The notes below the pieces were generated by a model that was not told the origin of the DNA, did no database searches, and saw only the letters and a program-made list of their open reading frames with translations. 64,000 bases of DNA from Ciona intestinalis. Lineage: Eukaryota > Chordata > Ascidiacea > Phlebobranchia > Cionidae. The stretch lies in assembly GCF_000224145.3 (NCBI RefSeq), contig NC_020169.2, forward strand, positions 3,368,957-3,432,956. The letters run 5' to 3'. The position numbers and the translations under genes were made by a program. Shown piece by piece: positions 46,299-61,794 of this stretch. Numbering within the stretch: the stretch's first letter is position 1; each line of letters starts with the position of its first letter.

Positions 46299-49164
46299 TT
46301 ATGTATACCTATATATTTCAAGTTCAAGCGCTTCCTCCACTGTATTTGGCAAACCAGTCACTTTAGTCTCGGGTAACCAAATGATCAAGAAAGTCGACAA
46401 AACTGAAAGGCAACCCGTCACATAGAAAGGTATGGATAAGTTCATGGTCTCACCTATACAAGCAGGTTATATACACGTGTTTGTGAAAATCAAAAACATT
46501 AACTATACCAGCAAATATTATAAACGGAGAAATGGCGCTTCCAATCCTTGCTGTCATTGAAGCTATTCCGTAGGCTGTGTTTCTTAGTAAAGTCGGAAAG
46601 AGCTCACCAGTGTACAAGATGACAATGCTCATTGCAGTTGTAATAAAAAACTTCCCTATCATAGCACTTGCTAATCCAATGTTGACGTTTGCTGGTAGAA
46701 TGCGACAACATTATTAACGTCTCTGTTGTATATAACGTTAGATTTATGTTGGATTTATCCACATATTAGTAAGGTATACTATAGTAATTATTTTTAGTAC
46801 GATGGGGTAAGATGGGACACTTTTTTATTCTGTTTTATGGTTCCAATTGTTAGTAAACCAAGAACGTTTAAAGAATTATAAAATTAATGTGCAAAAGGTG
46901 TCCTACCTTTCCCCCTATACTAAATAGAAGTTAGGTAAATGTTCCATTTCCTGATTGTGTTTTAAACATTTAACCAGCATCCTATTTCCGAGACGCGGGG
47001 CAGCGGTTATATATAAACCTGTAAATATTCTTCTTTTTACTTCCAAATGGAATATGTCCCATAATATTGAACATGTATATATACTGAGATTAATCGGTAT
47101 TGTAAACCTTTAGTTATTTTTCATATTTCTGTCAAAACCCACCACTTCTCAACATTGGTGTAATTAAACACATAATTCCACTGATGCCAATTGTAAATGC
47201 GGTTGAACTTCTTCGTCCTTTCTTGCTCAGGATTAAAGCAGTCGTAACATAAGACACGATATCAACAAGGGCTCCATAAACGCAATTAAGATAAATATTT
47301 CCGCCCAAATTAGATGTATTTAAACTAAGAGTGTAAAACCCAAGAAAACTGACGTTCCTGCAATGAAAACTCTTTACTGGGAATCATGTTACCGCATAGC
47401 ATACCAGCATAAACTTACCATAGCCAACATACAATCAAAACACGTCTCCTTAAAATGGGTTTCTTCAATAAGTCTATAGTACGAGTCGGTTTCTTTTCTG
47501 AATTTAGCTGTTTAATCTGTAGATTGTGCATACACCATAAATACATTTAAAATCAAATTGGTTTATCAAAAACACTTACATTTTTTGCATCTAGAAAAGT
47601 TTCGTTTTCTTTAGCATTTTTTATTGATGGTTTATCGCTGGTGCGATGGGCTACCCATTTTGGTGATTTGGGGATAAACCTATAAATGTAACACATATTT
47701 AATCAACGGGCACGTATATAGATCATTGCAATACTAAACGCACCATAATACTGGAAAGTAGAAAANNNNNNNNNNNNNNNNNNNNNNNNNNNNNNNNNNN
47801 NNNNNNNNNNNNNNNGGTACAATGAGATACCCAAGTCCAAAGCTAACATTAACAGCCAAGGCTGCGATGGTTCGCTTGCTAGTTTGAACCAATTCTTGCA
47901 CTGGAACAGCAAACGTTTATTATTTGTCTTAGGTGCGTATATATACAATAAATGTGACATTTATTTCCACATACCTAGAACAAAACCAGCCAGATATTGC
48001 ACTATATGAAGAAATCCTGTGAAGTGAAGTAGAACGATGTATTGCACGTACGATGTGGTGAATGACAATGGTAAATGGAGACATCCGTGTATAATGAAGG
48101 CAGCAGCAAATGTGTATTTGCGACCAAACCTAAACATTGGATATTTATTTCAAAAGAAAACTTTACTTTTAGTTTAAAATATAAACCTGTCTGATATTGC
48201 TCCACCAAACAAACTTCCTAACGAGATTCCAACCATGAATACGCACTGTAAAAACGGTCGTTTCCATGCAGCTGTGCACTCCAAACCGAACTAAAGGAGG
48301 CGTTTTTATTAGTTTAAAATAAATTACATTAATAATACGAATTTTAAAATTAATTACGATGCGTGTACAACACATAAATAACAAGACTAAAGCACTTTTT
48401 TATTGATTTAGAAAACCTTATGCTTACCTCAGATACCAGGGTATTACCCTCGCTTGTATCGAATGTCCAACCATCTTTGCAAACCCCTTGCAAGCTGTCA
48501 GAGTGATTTCCACTACCGTTTCGTCTGTGGACGTATAACCGACTGACGTTCACATATGCTGGTAAATCTTCATTTCTTTTACTGTGTAATATATAAACTT
48601 TATACGAATTCAATTTACCCTGTTAATTAAAGGCTTTACTTTTATACAATGTATATAGGTTAGGGAAGATGGGTACCTTTTCATTCTATTTTCTTGTCGC
48701 ATTTGGTAGTAAACAGAGAAATTTTAAAGTATAAAACCTTATATTTTACGACTCCCATAGACCGTTGTTAATTATTTAAAACACGATCAAAATAAATATT
48801 TCGTGCTAAAGGTGTCCCATCTTCCTCTACCCAGCTATATTATACCCCTTTCCCATTAGCTATACTGCAGCATGAAGTAAATACGTACCTTGAGCTGCAA
48901 TCTAATGTACCACCATGGTATTCTGTTGTACTGCTGTTCTGTGAATATACGAAATTGAAATCCTTTTCGACGTGACTTTTTTTTATACATTACCCTTTGC
49001 TTGGTCCAACAAGTTTGTGGCGGAGGCCGGTACAGAAACACAACACTAAATAAAATAAATGATAGATACATGTATGAGATTACGAGTAGAAGCAACGAAC
49101 ACGTGGTTCCACATTCCTTCTTATTCCTTGGTACTCCGTCGCCATCTTGTATGTCTTCGGACAT
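46299..49164 (-). CDS. SLC22-like: SLC22-type (organic ion) transporter, gene A
   Basis: A 12-TM major facilitator of the organic cation/anion/carnitine transporter family. Exons, minus strand: 48994-49164, 48889-48938, 48428-48581, 48187-48290, 47975-48129, 47744-47900 (contains the N gap), 47580-47679, 47419-47516, 47143-47357, 46509-46691, 46299-46453; 517 aa if the gap is filled as in gene B. Features: TM1 near residues 19-45; a large extracellular loop with several N-x-S/T sites and 'CKDGWTFDTSEGNTLVSEFG', matching the SLC22 loop signature; 'GGAISDRFGRK' (MFS motif); 'SLNTSNLGGNIYLN'; and the closing 'WLPETKVTGLPNTVEEA'. The start is the Met before the acidic/basic N terminus. The substrate cannot be assigned. 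Confidence 0.9.
46796..46920 (+). mobile_element. MITE copy with internal deletion
   Basis: GTACGATGGGGTAAGATGGG to GTCCTACCTTTCCCCCTATA; about 60 bp of the interior is missing. In an intron of SLC22 gene A. Confidence 0.8.
46925..47060 (-). mobile_element. Decayed MITE relic
   Basis: Reverse-orientation landmarks CTGATTGTGTTTTAAACATT and TTTTTACTTCCAAATGGAA remain. The ends are not recognisable. Confidence 0.5.
47766..47815. other. Assembly gap inside a transporter exon
   Basis: Fifty Ns within the SLC22 gene A exon homologous to 51996-52164. The missing part should encode the stretch around 'VAYFIRDWRWFLRFY' of gene B. Confidence 0.98.
48653..48840 (+). mobile_element. ~190-bp MITE
   Basis: TATATAGGTTAGGGAAGATG to CCATCTTCCTCTACCCAGCT, forward orientation, in the SLC22 gene A intron between exons 2 and 3. 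Gene B has an independent copy (52869-53067), but in the next intron. Confidence 0.85.
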
Positions 49165-49266
49165 TTCGATCCTAACTGTACGTCACCAGATACAAAGAAA
49201 CGCAAGAACGTTGTATGTGTCTTCTGTGAATGAGCAATTCGTATCACATAAGACGGTAAATGATTA

Positions 49267-49412
49267 AATGATTGTAATCTGTTTACCCACGACTGTATCA
49301 TCTTGACTAGAATGTTTGTAACCTATTTACTCTATTTACTTGATCAGAATGATTGTAACCTATTTACCCACAGCTGTATCATCTTAATTGACTCTATCAT
49401 CTTGACTAGAGG
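49267..49412. repeat. Short tandem repeat, ~45-bp unit
   Basis: About three irregular copies of a unit with GATTGTAA, CTATTTACCCAC and TGTATCATCTTGACTAGA, just upstream of SLC22 gene A. Confidence 0.65.
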
Positions 49413-49476
49413 CACAGCTAAGAGAGGCCACTCGTAGAATCGTTTTACCAGTGGCCTCTCTCATCTGTGCTAGAGG
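49406..49476. mobile_element. Hairpin micro-insertion, 57 bp, 7-bp TSD
   Basis: The element at 49413-49469 begins CACAGCTAAGAGAGGCCACT and ends AGTGGCCTCTCTCATCTGTG. The arms are near-perfect inverted repeats around a 17-bp loop. It is flanked by CTAGAGG at 49406-49412 and 49470-49476. Confidence 0.75.
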
Positions 49477-49974
49477 TGAGTTCTCCATCCTTCACTGTGT
49501 CTAGTGCGTTTTGATGCAAATATATGTGTAGTAGACTACTTCTATAGTATGCTCTCTGTGTACTATAATGCTCTCTGTATCTTAATTAATAGGACAGACG
49601 AGATATTTCTGACTAATTGTGTCTTTGGCTGCAACCAAAGAATTTGCTGCAAGCTAAGCTTCGTATAAACACATCTTAGTCCACTTAATAACTATCGCGT
49701 TGATAAACACTTCCAACTGAATTCTGGTTTACGTCATAGACATGATTGAACGTTGGCTTTCGGTAGCACGCGTCTGCTTCCTGTGTTTGCAAACGATATT
49801 GTTTCCCTCAAGAGAACCTTATTTTGATATTGCAATAAAGCAGACAAGTTTGTCGGTTTAAATGTGCCTGCCGTTATAAACTGATAGAGAATAACAAGTA
49901 AACGGCTTCTCTTTTTTTTTAATTTTTGATGCCCATGTTTAATTACACAATATATATTATATATATGTATATGT

Positions 49975-50162
49975 ATATAGCAGGGAAGATGGGACACATT
50001 TTCATTCTATTTGTTCGTTCCATTTGGTAGTAAACAAAGAACATTTAAAGAATTTTTAAACCGTATATGCTCACAACTCCCACCATTAAACCGTTTAAAA
50101 CACGATCAGGATATTTGGATATTATGTGCTAAAAGTGTCCCAACTCCCCCCAACCAACTATA
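49975..50162 (+). mobile_element. ~190-bp MITE
   Basis: TATAGCAGGGAAGATGGG to CCCCCAACCAACTATA, forward orientation, between the SLC22 genes. Confidence 0.86.
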
Positions 50163-50479
50163 ATCAGCCCCCAGCTTATAGGTAGCGTTGCAGATATCGA
50201 AGAATAGGTTTGGTGGTTTTCTCTGTGTTTGTATTATTTAGAATTAAACAGGTATAACCCGCTATCACTCATTTTCGCATAACCAAAAAAGTTCACTGAC
50301 ACCGCTCACGGTAAAGTTAAAGTTATTGTAGTTTCTTGTAAGTTTATTATGCTGCGGTGTCTATAGTAGTCGCTTCTGACTTTCTTCGGAAAGATGCTGA
50401 TAGTTTTCTCACAGAAAACTTGGTCCTGTTTATAAAAGTGAGCAGTAAAATTAATATAAACGTGTCACTTAACCACTCT

Positions 50480-50970
50480 TTATGTATACCTATATATTTC
50501 AAGTTCAAGCGCTTCCTCCACTGTATTTGGCAAACCGGTAACTTTAGTCTCGGGTAACCAAATGATCAAGAAAGTAGACAAAACTGAAAGGCAACCCGTC
50601 ACATAGAAAGGTATGGATAAGTTCATGGTCTCACCTATAAAAACGGGTTATATACACGTGTTCGTGAAAATATTATCAAAAACATTAACTACCAGCAAAT
50701 ATTATAAATGGAGAAATGGCGCTCCCAATCCTTGCTGTCATTGAAGCTATTCCGTAGGCTGTGTTTCTTAGTAAAGTCGGGAAGAGCTCACCAGTGTACA
50801 AGATGACAATGCTCATTGCAGTTGTAATAAAAAACTTCCCTATCATAGCACTTGCTAATCCAATGTTGACGTTTGCTGGTAAGGGGCGAGAATGTTATAA
50901 GCAACGTCTCTGGTTTATCTAACGTTTGATTTATGTTGGATTTCTGCACATATATTAGTTAAGTATACTA

Positions 50971-51010
<40 letters not shown>

Positions 51011-53855
51011 GAAACGAAAAAGCAGAATGAAAATGTGTACCATCTTACCCCACCCTACTATTTATAAGGAAATAAATATTTTACAAAAAAAATGAGGAAC
51101 ATGATATATATATATAGTAGGATGGGGTAAGATGGTACACATTTTCATTCTGCTTTCTCGTTTCATTTGGTAGTAAACCAAGATAAACCGTATTTTTACG
51201 ACTTTCATAGACTGTTGTTTGTTGTCTAAAACACGATCAAAATATCTGGTCCAAAAGTTATTTCCATCTTCCCCCACAGTACTATACTATATAGAATCAG
51301 GGTAAATATTTTATTTCCTGATTGTAGAGAGACTGAGATTAATCGGTATTGTAAACCTTTGGTTATTTTTCATATTTTTGTCAAAACTCACCATTCCTTA
51401 ACATTGGTGTAATTAAACACATAATTCCACTGATACCAATTGTAAATGCGGTTGAACTTCTTCGTCCTTTCTTGCTTAGAATTAAAGCAGTCGTAACATA
51501 AGACACGATATCAACAAGGGCTCCATAAACGCAATTAAGATAAATATTTCCGCCCAAATTAGATGTATTTAAACTAAGAGTGTAAAACCCAAGAAAACTG
51601 ACGTTCCTGCAATGAAAACTCTTTACTGGGAATCATGTTACCGCATAGCATACCAGCATAAACGTACCATAGCCAACATACAATCAAAACACGTCTCCTT
51701 AAAATGGGTTTCTTCAATAAGTCTATAGTACGAGTCGGTTTCTTTTCTGAATCTAGTTGTTTAACCTGTAGATTGTGCATACACCATGAACATATTCAAA
51801 TTCAAATTGGTTCATCATAAACACTTACATTGTTATTTGCACCTAGAAAAGTTTCGTTTTCTTTAGCATTTCTTATTGTTAATTTATCGCTTGGGCGATA
51901 GGCCACCCATTTTGGTGATTTGGGGATAAACCTAAAAATGTAACAAATATTAAAGCAGCGAGCACGTATATGGATCATTGCAATACTAAACGCACCATAA
52001 TACTGGAAAGTAGCAAACACATGCGATCGTGTAGAAGCGAAGAAACCAACGCCAGTCACGGATGAAATAAGCGACCAAAGGTACAATGAGATACCCAAGT
52101 CCAAAGCTAACATTAACAGCCAAGGCTGCGATGGTTCGCTTGCTAGTTTGAACCAATTCTTGCACTGTAACGGCAAATGTTTAAGAGTGGCCTCAAGTGC
52201 GTATTAAATATATACGACATTTACTTTCACATACCTAGAACAAAACCAGCCAGATATTGCACTATATGAAGAATTCCTGTGAAGTGAAGTAGAACGATGT
52301 ATTGCACGTACGATGTGGTGAATGACAATGGTAAATGGAGACATCCGTGTATAATGAAGGCAGCAGCAAATGTATACTTGCGACCAAACCTAAACATTTT
52401 ATTTTTATTTAATGAGAAAACTTCAGTATCAGTTTAAAAAAGAAACCTGTCTGATATTGCTCCACCAAATAAACTTCCTAACAGCAGTCCAACCATAAAC
52501 AACGACTGTAAAGTTGGTCGTTTCCATGCAGCTGTGCACTCCAAACCAAACTAAAGAGAAAATCTTTATTAATTTCGTTAAAAGACAAACGTCTTATACA
52601 CAATACACCAACGAAGTGTCATGACAAGACGTTCTAATGGCTCTTGTATACTAGTGTCATAAAAGTTAGGCATAAACCCCGTTTGAATTGCCCAACATAA
52701 CTGGTACACAATCTTAAAAATTAAATTAACATAATGCACATCCTCAAGGGATATAAAACTGCGCCACAGGCATAACTGTCTAAATACAATCTCCACATCT
52801 TCAATATCGAGCTAGGCCATCTACTGTTAATCCTTAGGCGTTGTACCTATCTCATAATTTCAACGGTATATAGTAGAGTGGAGAGAGATGGGACACCTTT
52901 TTATTCTATTTTCTCGTCCCATTTTGTAGTAAACAAAGAATATTAAAAGAATTTTTTAAACTGTATCCCCACCACTCTCATAAAACGTTGTTAATTGTTT
53001 AAAACACGATCAAGATATTTAGATATTATGTACTAAAGGTGTCCTATCTTACCCCACCCCACTATACATACCCAATTACTTCACGCACATCGGGAAAAGA
53101 TTCAATCTTTTGATTATTCCATACTAACCTCAGACACGACTGTGTTCCCCTCTTTTGTATCGAATGTCCAGCCATTTTCACAAAACCGATCATACAAGAT
53201 ATCAGATTGATGTCCCGTGATGTTATCAGTACGATCGTATGGCCAAGTGGCATTCGCGATTGCTGTTAAGTTATCGCTTCTTTCTCTGTGTATTATACAG
53301 TATGTAAATCAACAGGTTTACAGATAAACATGATATAGTAGTGTTGGGGGAGATGGGACACCTTTTGATTATATTTTCTCGTCTCATTTGCTAGTAAACA
53401 AAGAACATTGAAAGAAATATAAAACCGTAACCCTGCAAGTGCCATTGTTCTTCGTTAATTGTTTAAAACACGATCAAATGTCTCCTCTTTCCTCACCTAC
53501 TATACGTTATAACATGGTGTATATTTACATACCTTGAGCTGCATTCCAATATAGCACCGTGATAATCTGTTGTGCTGTTATCCTGTAAAACAGTCGAAGT
53601 TCAAATGAAACTTTGGCTCAAAATTAATTAACAATTCATTATTACCTCATCTTGCTTGCTCAAACAAGTTAACGGTGGAGCTCGATATAGAAACACAACA
53701 CTAAATAAAATAAACGATAGATGCATGTATGAGATTACAAGTAGAAGCAACGAACATGTGGTTCCACATTGCTTCTTGGTCTTTTTTACACCGTTGATAT
53801 CTTGAGTGCCAGCAACACTAATATCTCCAGTCATTTCAATCGTACTATATGTCAC
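50480..53855 (-). CDS. SLC22-like: SLC22-type (organic ion) transporter, gene B
   Basis: Tandem paralogue of gene A. Exons, minus strand: 53646-53855, 53533-53582, 53129-53285, 52447-52550, 52235-52389, 51996-52164, 51829-51931, 51668-51765, 51392-51606, 50693-50875, 50480-50634; 1599 nt, 532 aa, all junctions in phase. The loop signature is 'CENGWTFDTKEGNTVVSEFG', followed by 'FIPKSPKWVAYRPSD' in the cytoplasmic loop and 'WLPETKVTGLPNTVEEA' at the end. The first extracellular loop differs strongly from gene A while the last two exons are nearly identical. The start is the upstream Met (MTYSTIEMTGD); a second in-frame Met eight codons in is also possible. The substrate is unknown. Confidence 0.9.
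50969..51006. repeat. (TA)n microsatellite
   Basis: Uninterrupted TA dinucleotides in an intron of SLC22 gene B, ending in a MITE fragment. Confidence 0.9.
51005..51060 (-). mobile_element. MITE terminal fragment
   Basis: Carries AGAATGAAAATGTGTACC and CCATCTTACCCCACCCTACT, one end of the family. Confidence 0.7.
51113..51292 (+). mobile_element. ~180-bp MITE
   Basis: TATATAGTAGGATGGGGTAA to CTTCCCCCACAGTACTATA, forward interior. In the same SLC22 gene B intron as the fragment at 51005. Confidence 0.86.
52869..53067 (+). mobile_element. ~195-bp MITE
   Basis: TATAGTAGAGTGGAGAGAGA to TTACCCCACCCCACTATA; one of the best-preserved interiors (CTCGTCCCATTTTGTAGTAA). Confidence 0.9.
53334..53507 (+). 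mobile_element. ~175-bp MITE
   Basis: TATAGTAGTGTTGGGGGAGA to CTTTCCTCACCTACTATA, with a short deletion near the right end. Confidence 0.86.
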
Positions 53856-54062
53856 AATCTATAGAAACAGACAATACAAAAATACTTTTGGGTGAAATAA
53901 ACAAACGTCGTAAAAAGCCTTGTAACCTGTGTACACATCTGCTATTGTTACGTTATTTCCATTAAGTCGAGTGTAAAGGCTTATAAAGCTGGTTCGCAAT
54001 ACCCATATGGTGTACGGCCCGGTGAAAGCTGACAAAGACTTTGTTACACGGCTGCCTTATAC

Positions 54063-54112
54063 GACAGACCATGGCCTACTCAATACGCATTGAGTATAGG
54101 CCATGGGCAGAC
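54063..54112. mobile_element. Hairpin micro-insertion, 36 bp
   Basis: The element at 54070-54105 begins CATGGCCTACTCAAT and ends ATTGAGTATAGGCCATG. The flanks GACAGAC and GGCAGAC form a 7-bp duplication with one mismatch. Confidence 0.65.
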
Positions 54113-54344
54113 ATAACTGTAATATACTCTCTTCTAAACACTGGGTGTATATTTTGCATTTACTTTTTTTAATTTTTAATTTTTAAAAGAACTAATATTT
54201 CCGTGCAAGGATAGTACACAACTGTATAAGCTTACATTTTACGCATCAACCATCTCAGGTTCACTCGAATAACTAGCTTCAAGTATATCATGTGAACCTT
54301 CCATTATAAAGAACAGGTATACTAAATCTATTTTTTGATAAAAA

Positions 54345-54392
54345 CTAAACCCACGGCCTACTAGAGATATCTCTAGTAGGCCGTGCTAAACC
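54345..54392. mobile_element. Hairpin micro-insertion, 34-bp perfect palindrome, 7-bp TSD
   Basis: The element at 54352-54385 has arms CACGGCCTACTAGAGAT and its exact complement. It is flanked by CTAAACC at 54345-54351 and 54386-54392. Confidence 0.8.
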
Positions 54393-54539
54393 GTAATCGT
54401 AGTCTAGCTTTTTTTGTCTTACTAGCGAATTAAATGTTTGCGGTTTAGTAACCTTGCCTTTAGGCTGCTTAAGGTATCTTAGAAAACAACACTGCGTACA
54501 CAACCACTGCGGTTTCAGATGTTTAAATATCTATCTTAG

Positions 54540-54618
54540 GTAAACACCATAGTCCGTATAAAAACATGTTTATATGTTTATCATGTTTATATGTTTATAT
54601 ACGGACTCTGGTAAACAC
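54540..54618. mobile_element. Mini element, 63 bp, 8-bp TSD
   Basis: The element at 54548-54610 starts CATAGTCCGTATA and ends TATACGGACTCTG, with an internal TGTTTATATGTTTATCA direct repeat. It is flanked by GTAAACAC on both sides. The CA...TG ends and 8-bp duplication fit hAT. Confidence 0.75.
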
Positions 54619-54726
54619 TATATGAATAAATTAAAAGCAAACTATTCCTTAATTATCATCTTTTATATAGAAAACCGACTGTATTGTTCCGTACTCAAAT
54701 TCTAGTTTGTAGATACTTTGTGAATC

Positions 54727-55270
54727 TTAAAGGGCCTAAACACACCCCAAATGTACTTCGCTTTAATCGATAGTGTGTTTTTCTAATTCCAACGACACCT
54801 TACTTGTTTTAATCGGTTCTGTATAACCAAAGATATTCCAGCTCAAACACCGTGAAATTCAAAAAACTGATTTGAAAGTTGCGTGGCGAAAAAAATTGAG
54901 AAGTGTACTACCCACGTGACAAACACGTAACAAAATTGTTGAAGCGTGGCCGCTCTCATTCAGAAAGGCGAGAGGCAGTGTTTTCAGCGAAAAACGAGGG
55001 AACAAAAAAAAACGCAAAAAAGCACAAAAAAAACGCAGGTTTCGCTTTTACGAATGAATCAGTCACGTGACTAGTACGTTCCTACGTCACAATCACGGAG
55101 CTCGTAGTAAAAAAAAGATAGCGCTAGAGATCACTGTTTGAGGACGAATATCTCCGCCTATACTGGACCAATTTTAATAAGCAAAGTATTTTTGGAATCA
55201 ATAAAACGGTCGCTTTACGAATTTACCATAAAAAAACAAAAGTGACGTGGGGTGTGTTTAGGCCCTTTAA
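54727..55270. mobile_element. piggyBac-like MITE, 536 bp, TTAA sites
   Basis: The inverted ends AGGGCCTAAACACACCCC and GGGGTGTGTTTAGGCCCT lie directly inside TTAA at 54727-54730 and 55267-55270. TTAA target sites are characteristic of the piggyBac superfamily. There is no transposase ORF. The interior includes GTCACGTGAC at 55062-55071. Confidence 0.85.
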
Positions 55271-55299
55271 CTACTTTGTTGCCATCACGTCATTTCCGG

Positions 55300-55495
55300 C
55301 GCCGTGGTGTAGTGGTTGGTGCGCCTGCCTTTAACCCTGAGGTAATGGGTTCAAGGCTGCTACCATTGTGGGCGTATGTGTCCTTGAGCAAGACACTTAA
55401 CGGCAATTGCTCCAACCCAGTGGTCACTAATGGGTTGTCTAAATTATCAGCCATACATAGAAAAAGAAAAAATCCCCCCAAAAATAATAATTTTT
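55300..55495 (+). mobile_element. tRNA-derived SINE, 5' part
   Basis: The tRNA-like head GGCGCCGTGGTGTAGTGG carries an A-box-like TGGTGTAGTGG and a B-box-like GGGTTCAAGGC. TTGCTCCAACCCAGTGG and a run ending AAATCCCCCCAAAAA follow. The 3' tail half is missing. Confidence 0.8.
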
Positions 55496-55572
55496 GATTT
55501 AGCTTTGATTTAGCTGATATTGAAAGCTGTTTGGCTGATTTTTATTGACAATATGGGTAATTATAAAGCATT

Positions 55573-55738
55573 GGTAAAATCAAAGTCCATAGAAATCTTT
55601 TCTATGGACTTTGGGTAAAATTAACTCATGTATTCTATGGACTTTGGGTAAAATTAACTCATGTATTTCTATGGACTTTGGGTAAAATTAACTCATGTAT
55701 TTCTATGGACTTTGGGTAAAATTAACTCATGTATTCTA
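55573..55738. repeat. Hairpin insertion with tandem repeat grown from it
   Basis: A 33-bp hairpin at 55581-55613 (CAAAGTCCATAGAAA and its complement) is flanked by GGTAAAAT at 55573-55580 and 55614-55621. From its right arm onward, TTCTATGGACTTTGGGTAAA plus AATTAACTCATGTA is repeated about four times, to 55738. Confidence 0.8.
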
Positions 55739-55783
55739 AATTAAACAAAGCTTTATTTTTGCAAGCAGTTTTTGTAACACGAG

Positions 55784-55928
55784 ATGGCGTGTGCGATTCA
55801 TATGAAAAAAGTTTTCTATGTTGTGAAAGACGCCGCTGTCTGGACAACAACCAACGCTACTGAGCTTAACATTGAGCACAGATTCTCATTTCAACTCACT
55901 TCGTTGACTCGAATTACGAAATTAACTG
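55784..55928 (+). other. Possible leader exon of the kinase gene
   Basis: An open stretch from an ATG at 55784 to a good donor (ACT|GTAAGTAA) at 55929, about 500 bp upstream of the kinase start codon, which itself follows a splice acceptor. If joined, this ORF would be out of frame with the kinase, so it would be 5' UTR with an upstream ORF. It may equally be unrelated. Confidence 0.3.
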
Positions 55929-56424
55929 TAAGTAAAAATAAAATGCAGCGATTTTGGAATTTTTTTTAAGTGCAGTGCCAGTATGGAATATAAAATGTTG
56001 ATAAAATATATAGATATCGTTCAAAGAATATTAAATAGAATGTTGGATATATAATTATTTTAACTGTGCATTAAAATAATGTCAAAATTATTCAACTTGT
56101 AGGGTATATCACAAAAAGTTATTCTAATTTGCATGTGCTATAAGGCTATTAAACAGATTTAGGGGGAGGGAGATTCTTTACTAGCACCCAGATTTATTTT
56201 CTTTCATGAGGTTGTATGTATTTAACATATTTATTTAACACTTAACACATAAGTAATAAGTTACATTTCATTCATTCATATATATATGACTTAGGCTCTA
56301 TTGCCTACAATTTCAGCAAAACAAGTGTAGGGAGTATTATCGCACCTGTGTGAAGTTTAAGTTGGCTTGTTACTTTATTCGAACTAAAAATAGTTTTTAT
56401 TGTGCTTTTCTTATAGAAAAAAAA

Positions 56425-61794
<5,370 letters not shown>

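Larger units (their letters stand above)
49165..50479. other. Spacer between SLC22 genes A and B
   Basis: Contains the promoter side of gene A, a short tandem repeat, a hairpin insertion (49413-49469), a MITE (49975-50162), a TA-rich patch and the 3' UTR of gene B. No other ORF is convincing. Confidence 0.6.
53856..56424. other. Repeat-rich spacer between SLC22 gene B and the CaMKIV-like gene
   Basis: No convincing protein gene. It holds four hairpin insertions, a TTAA-flanked MITE, a SINE, a short minisatellite and a possible kinase leader exon, listed separately. Confidence 0.65.

Noticed and set aside
51802-52176. 124-codon minus-strand ORF over the SLC22 gene B exon
   Set aside because: Wrong frame; the SLC22 frame is set by phase and by motifs in flanking exons.
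55300-55370. tRNA gene
   Set aside because: Both promoter boxes are present but the acceptor stem does not pair and the same head continues into a repeated SINE body.
55784-55969. N-terminal coding exon of the kinase
   Set aside because: Joining it to the kinase acceptor at 56416 puts the kinase out of frame; kept only as a possible leader exon.
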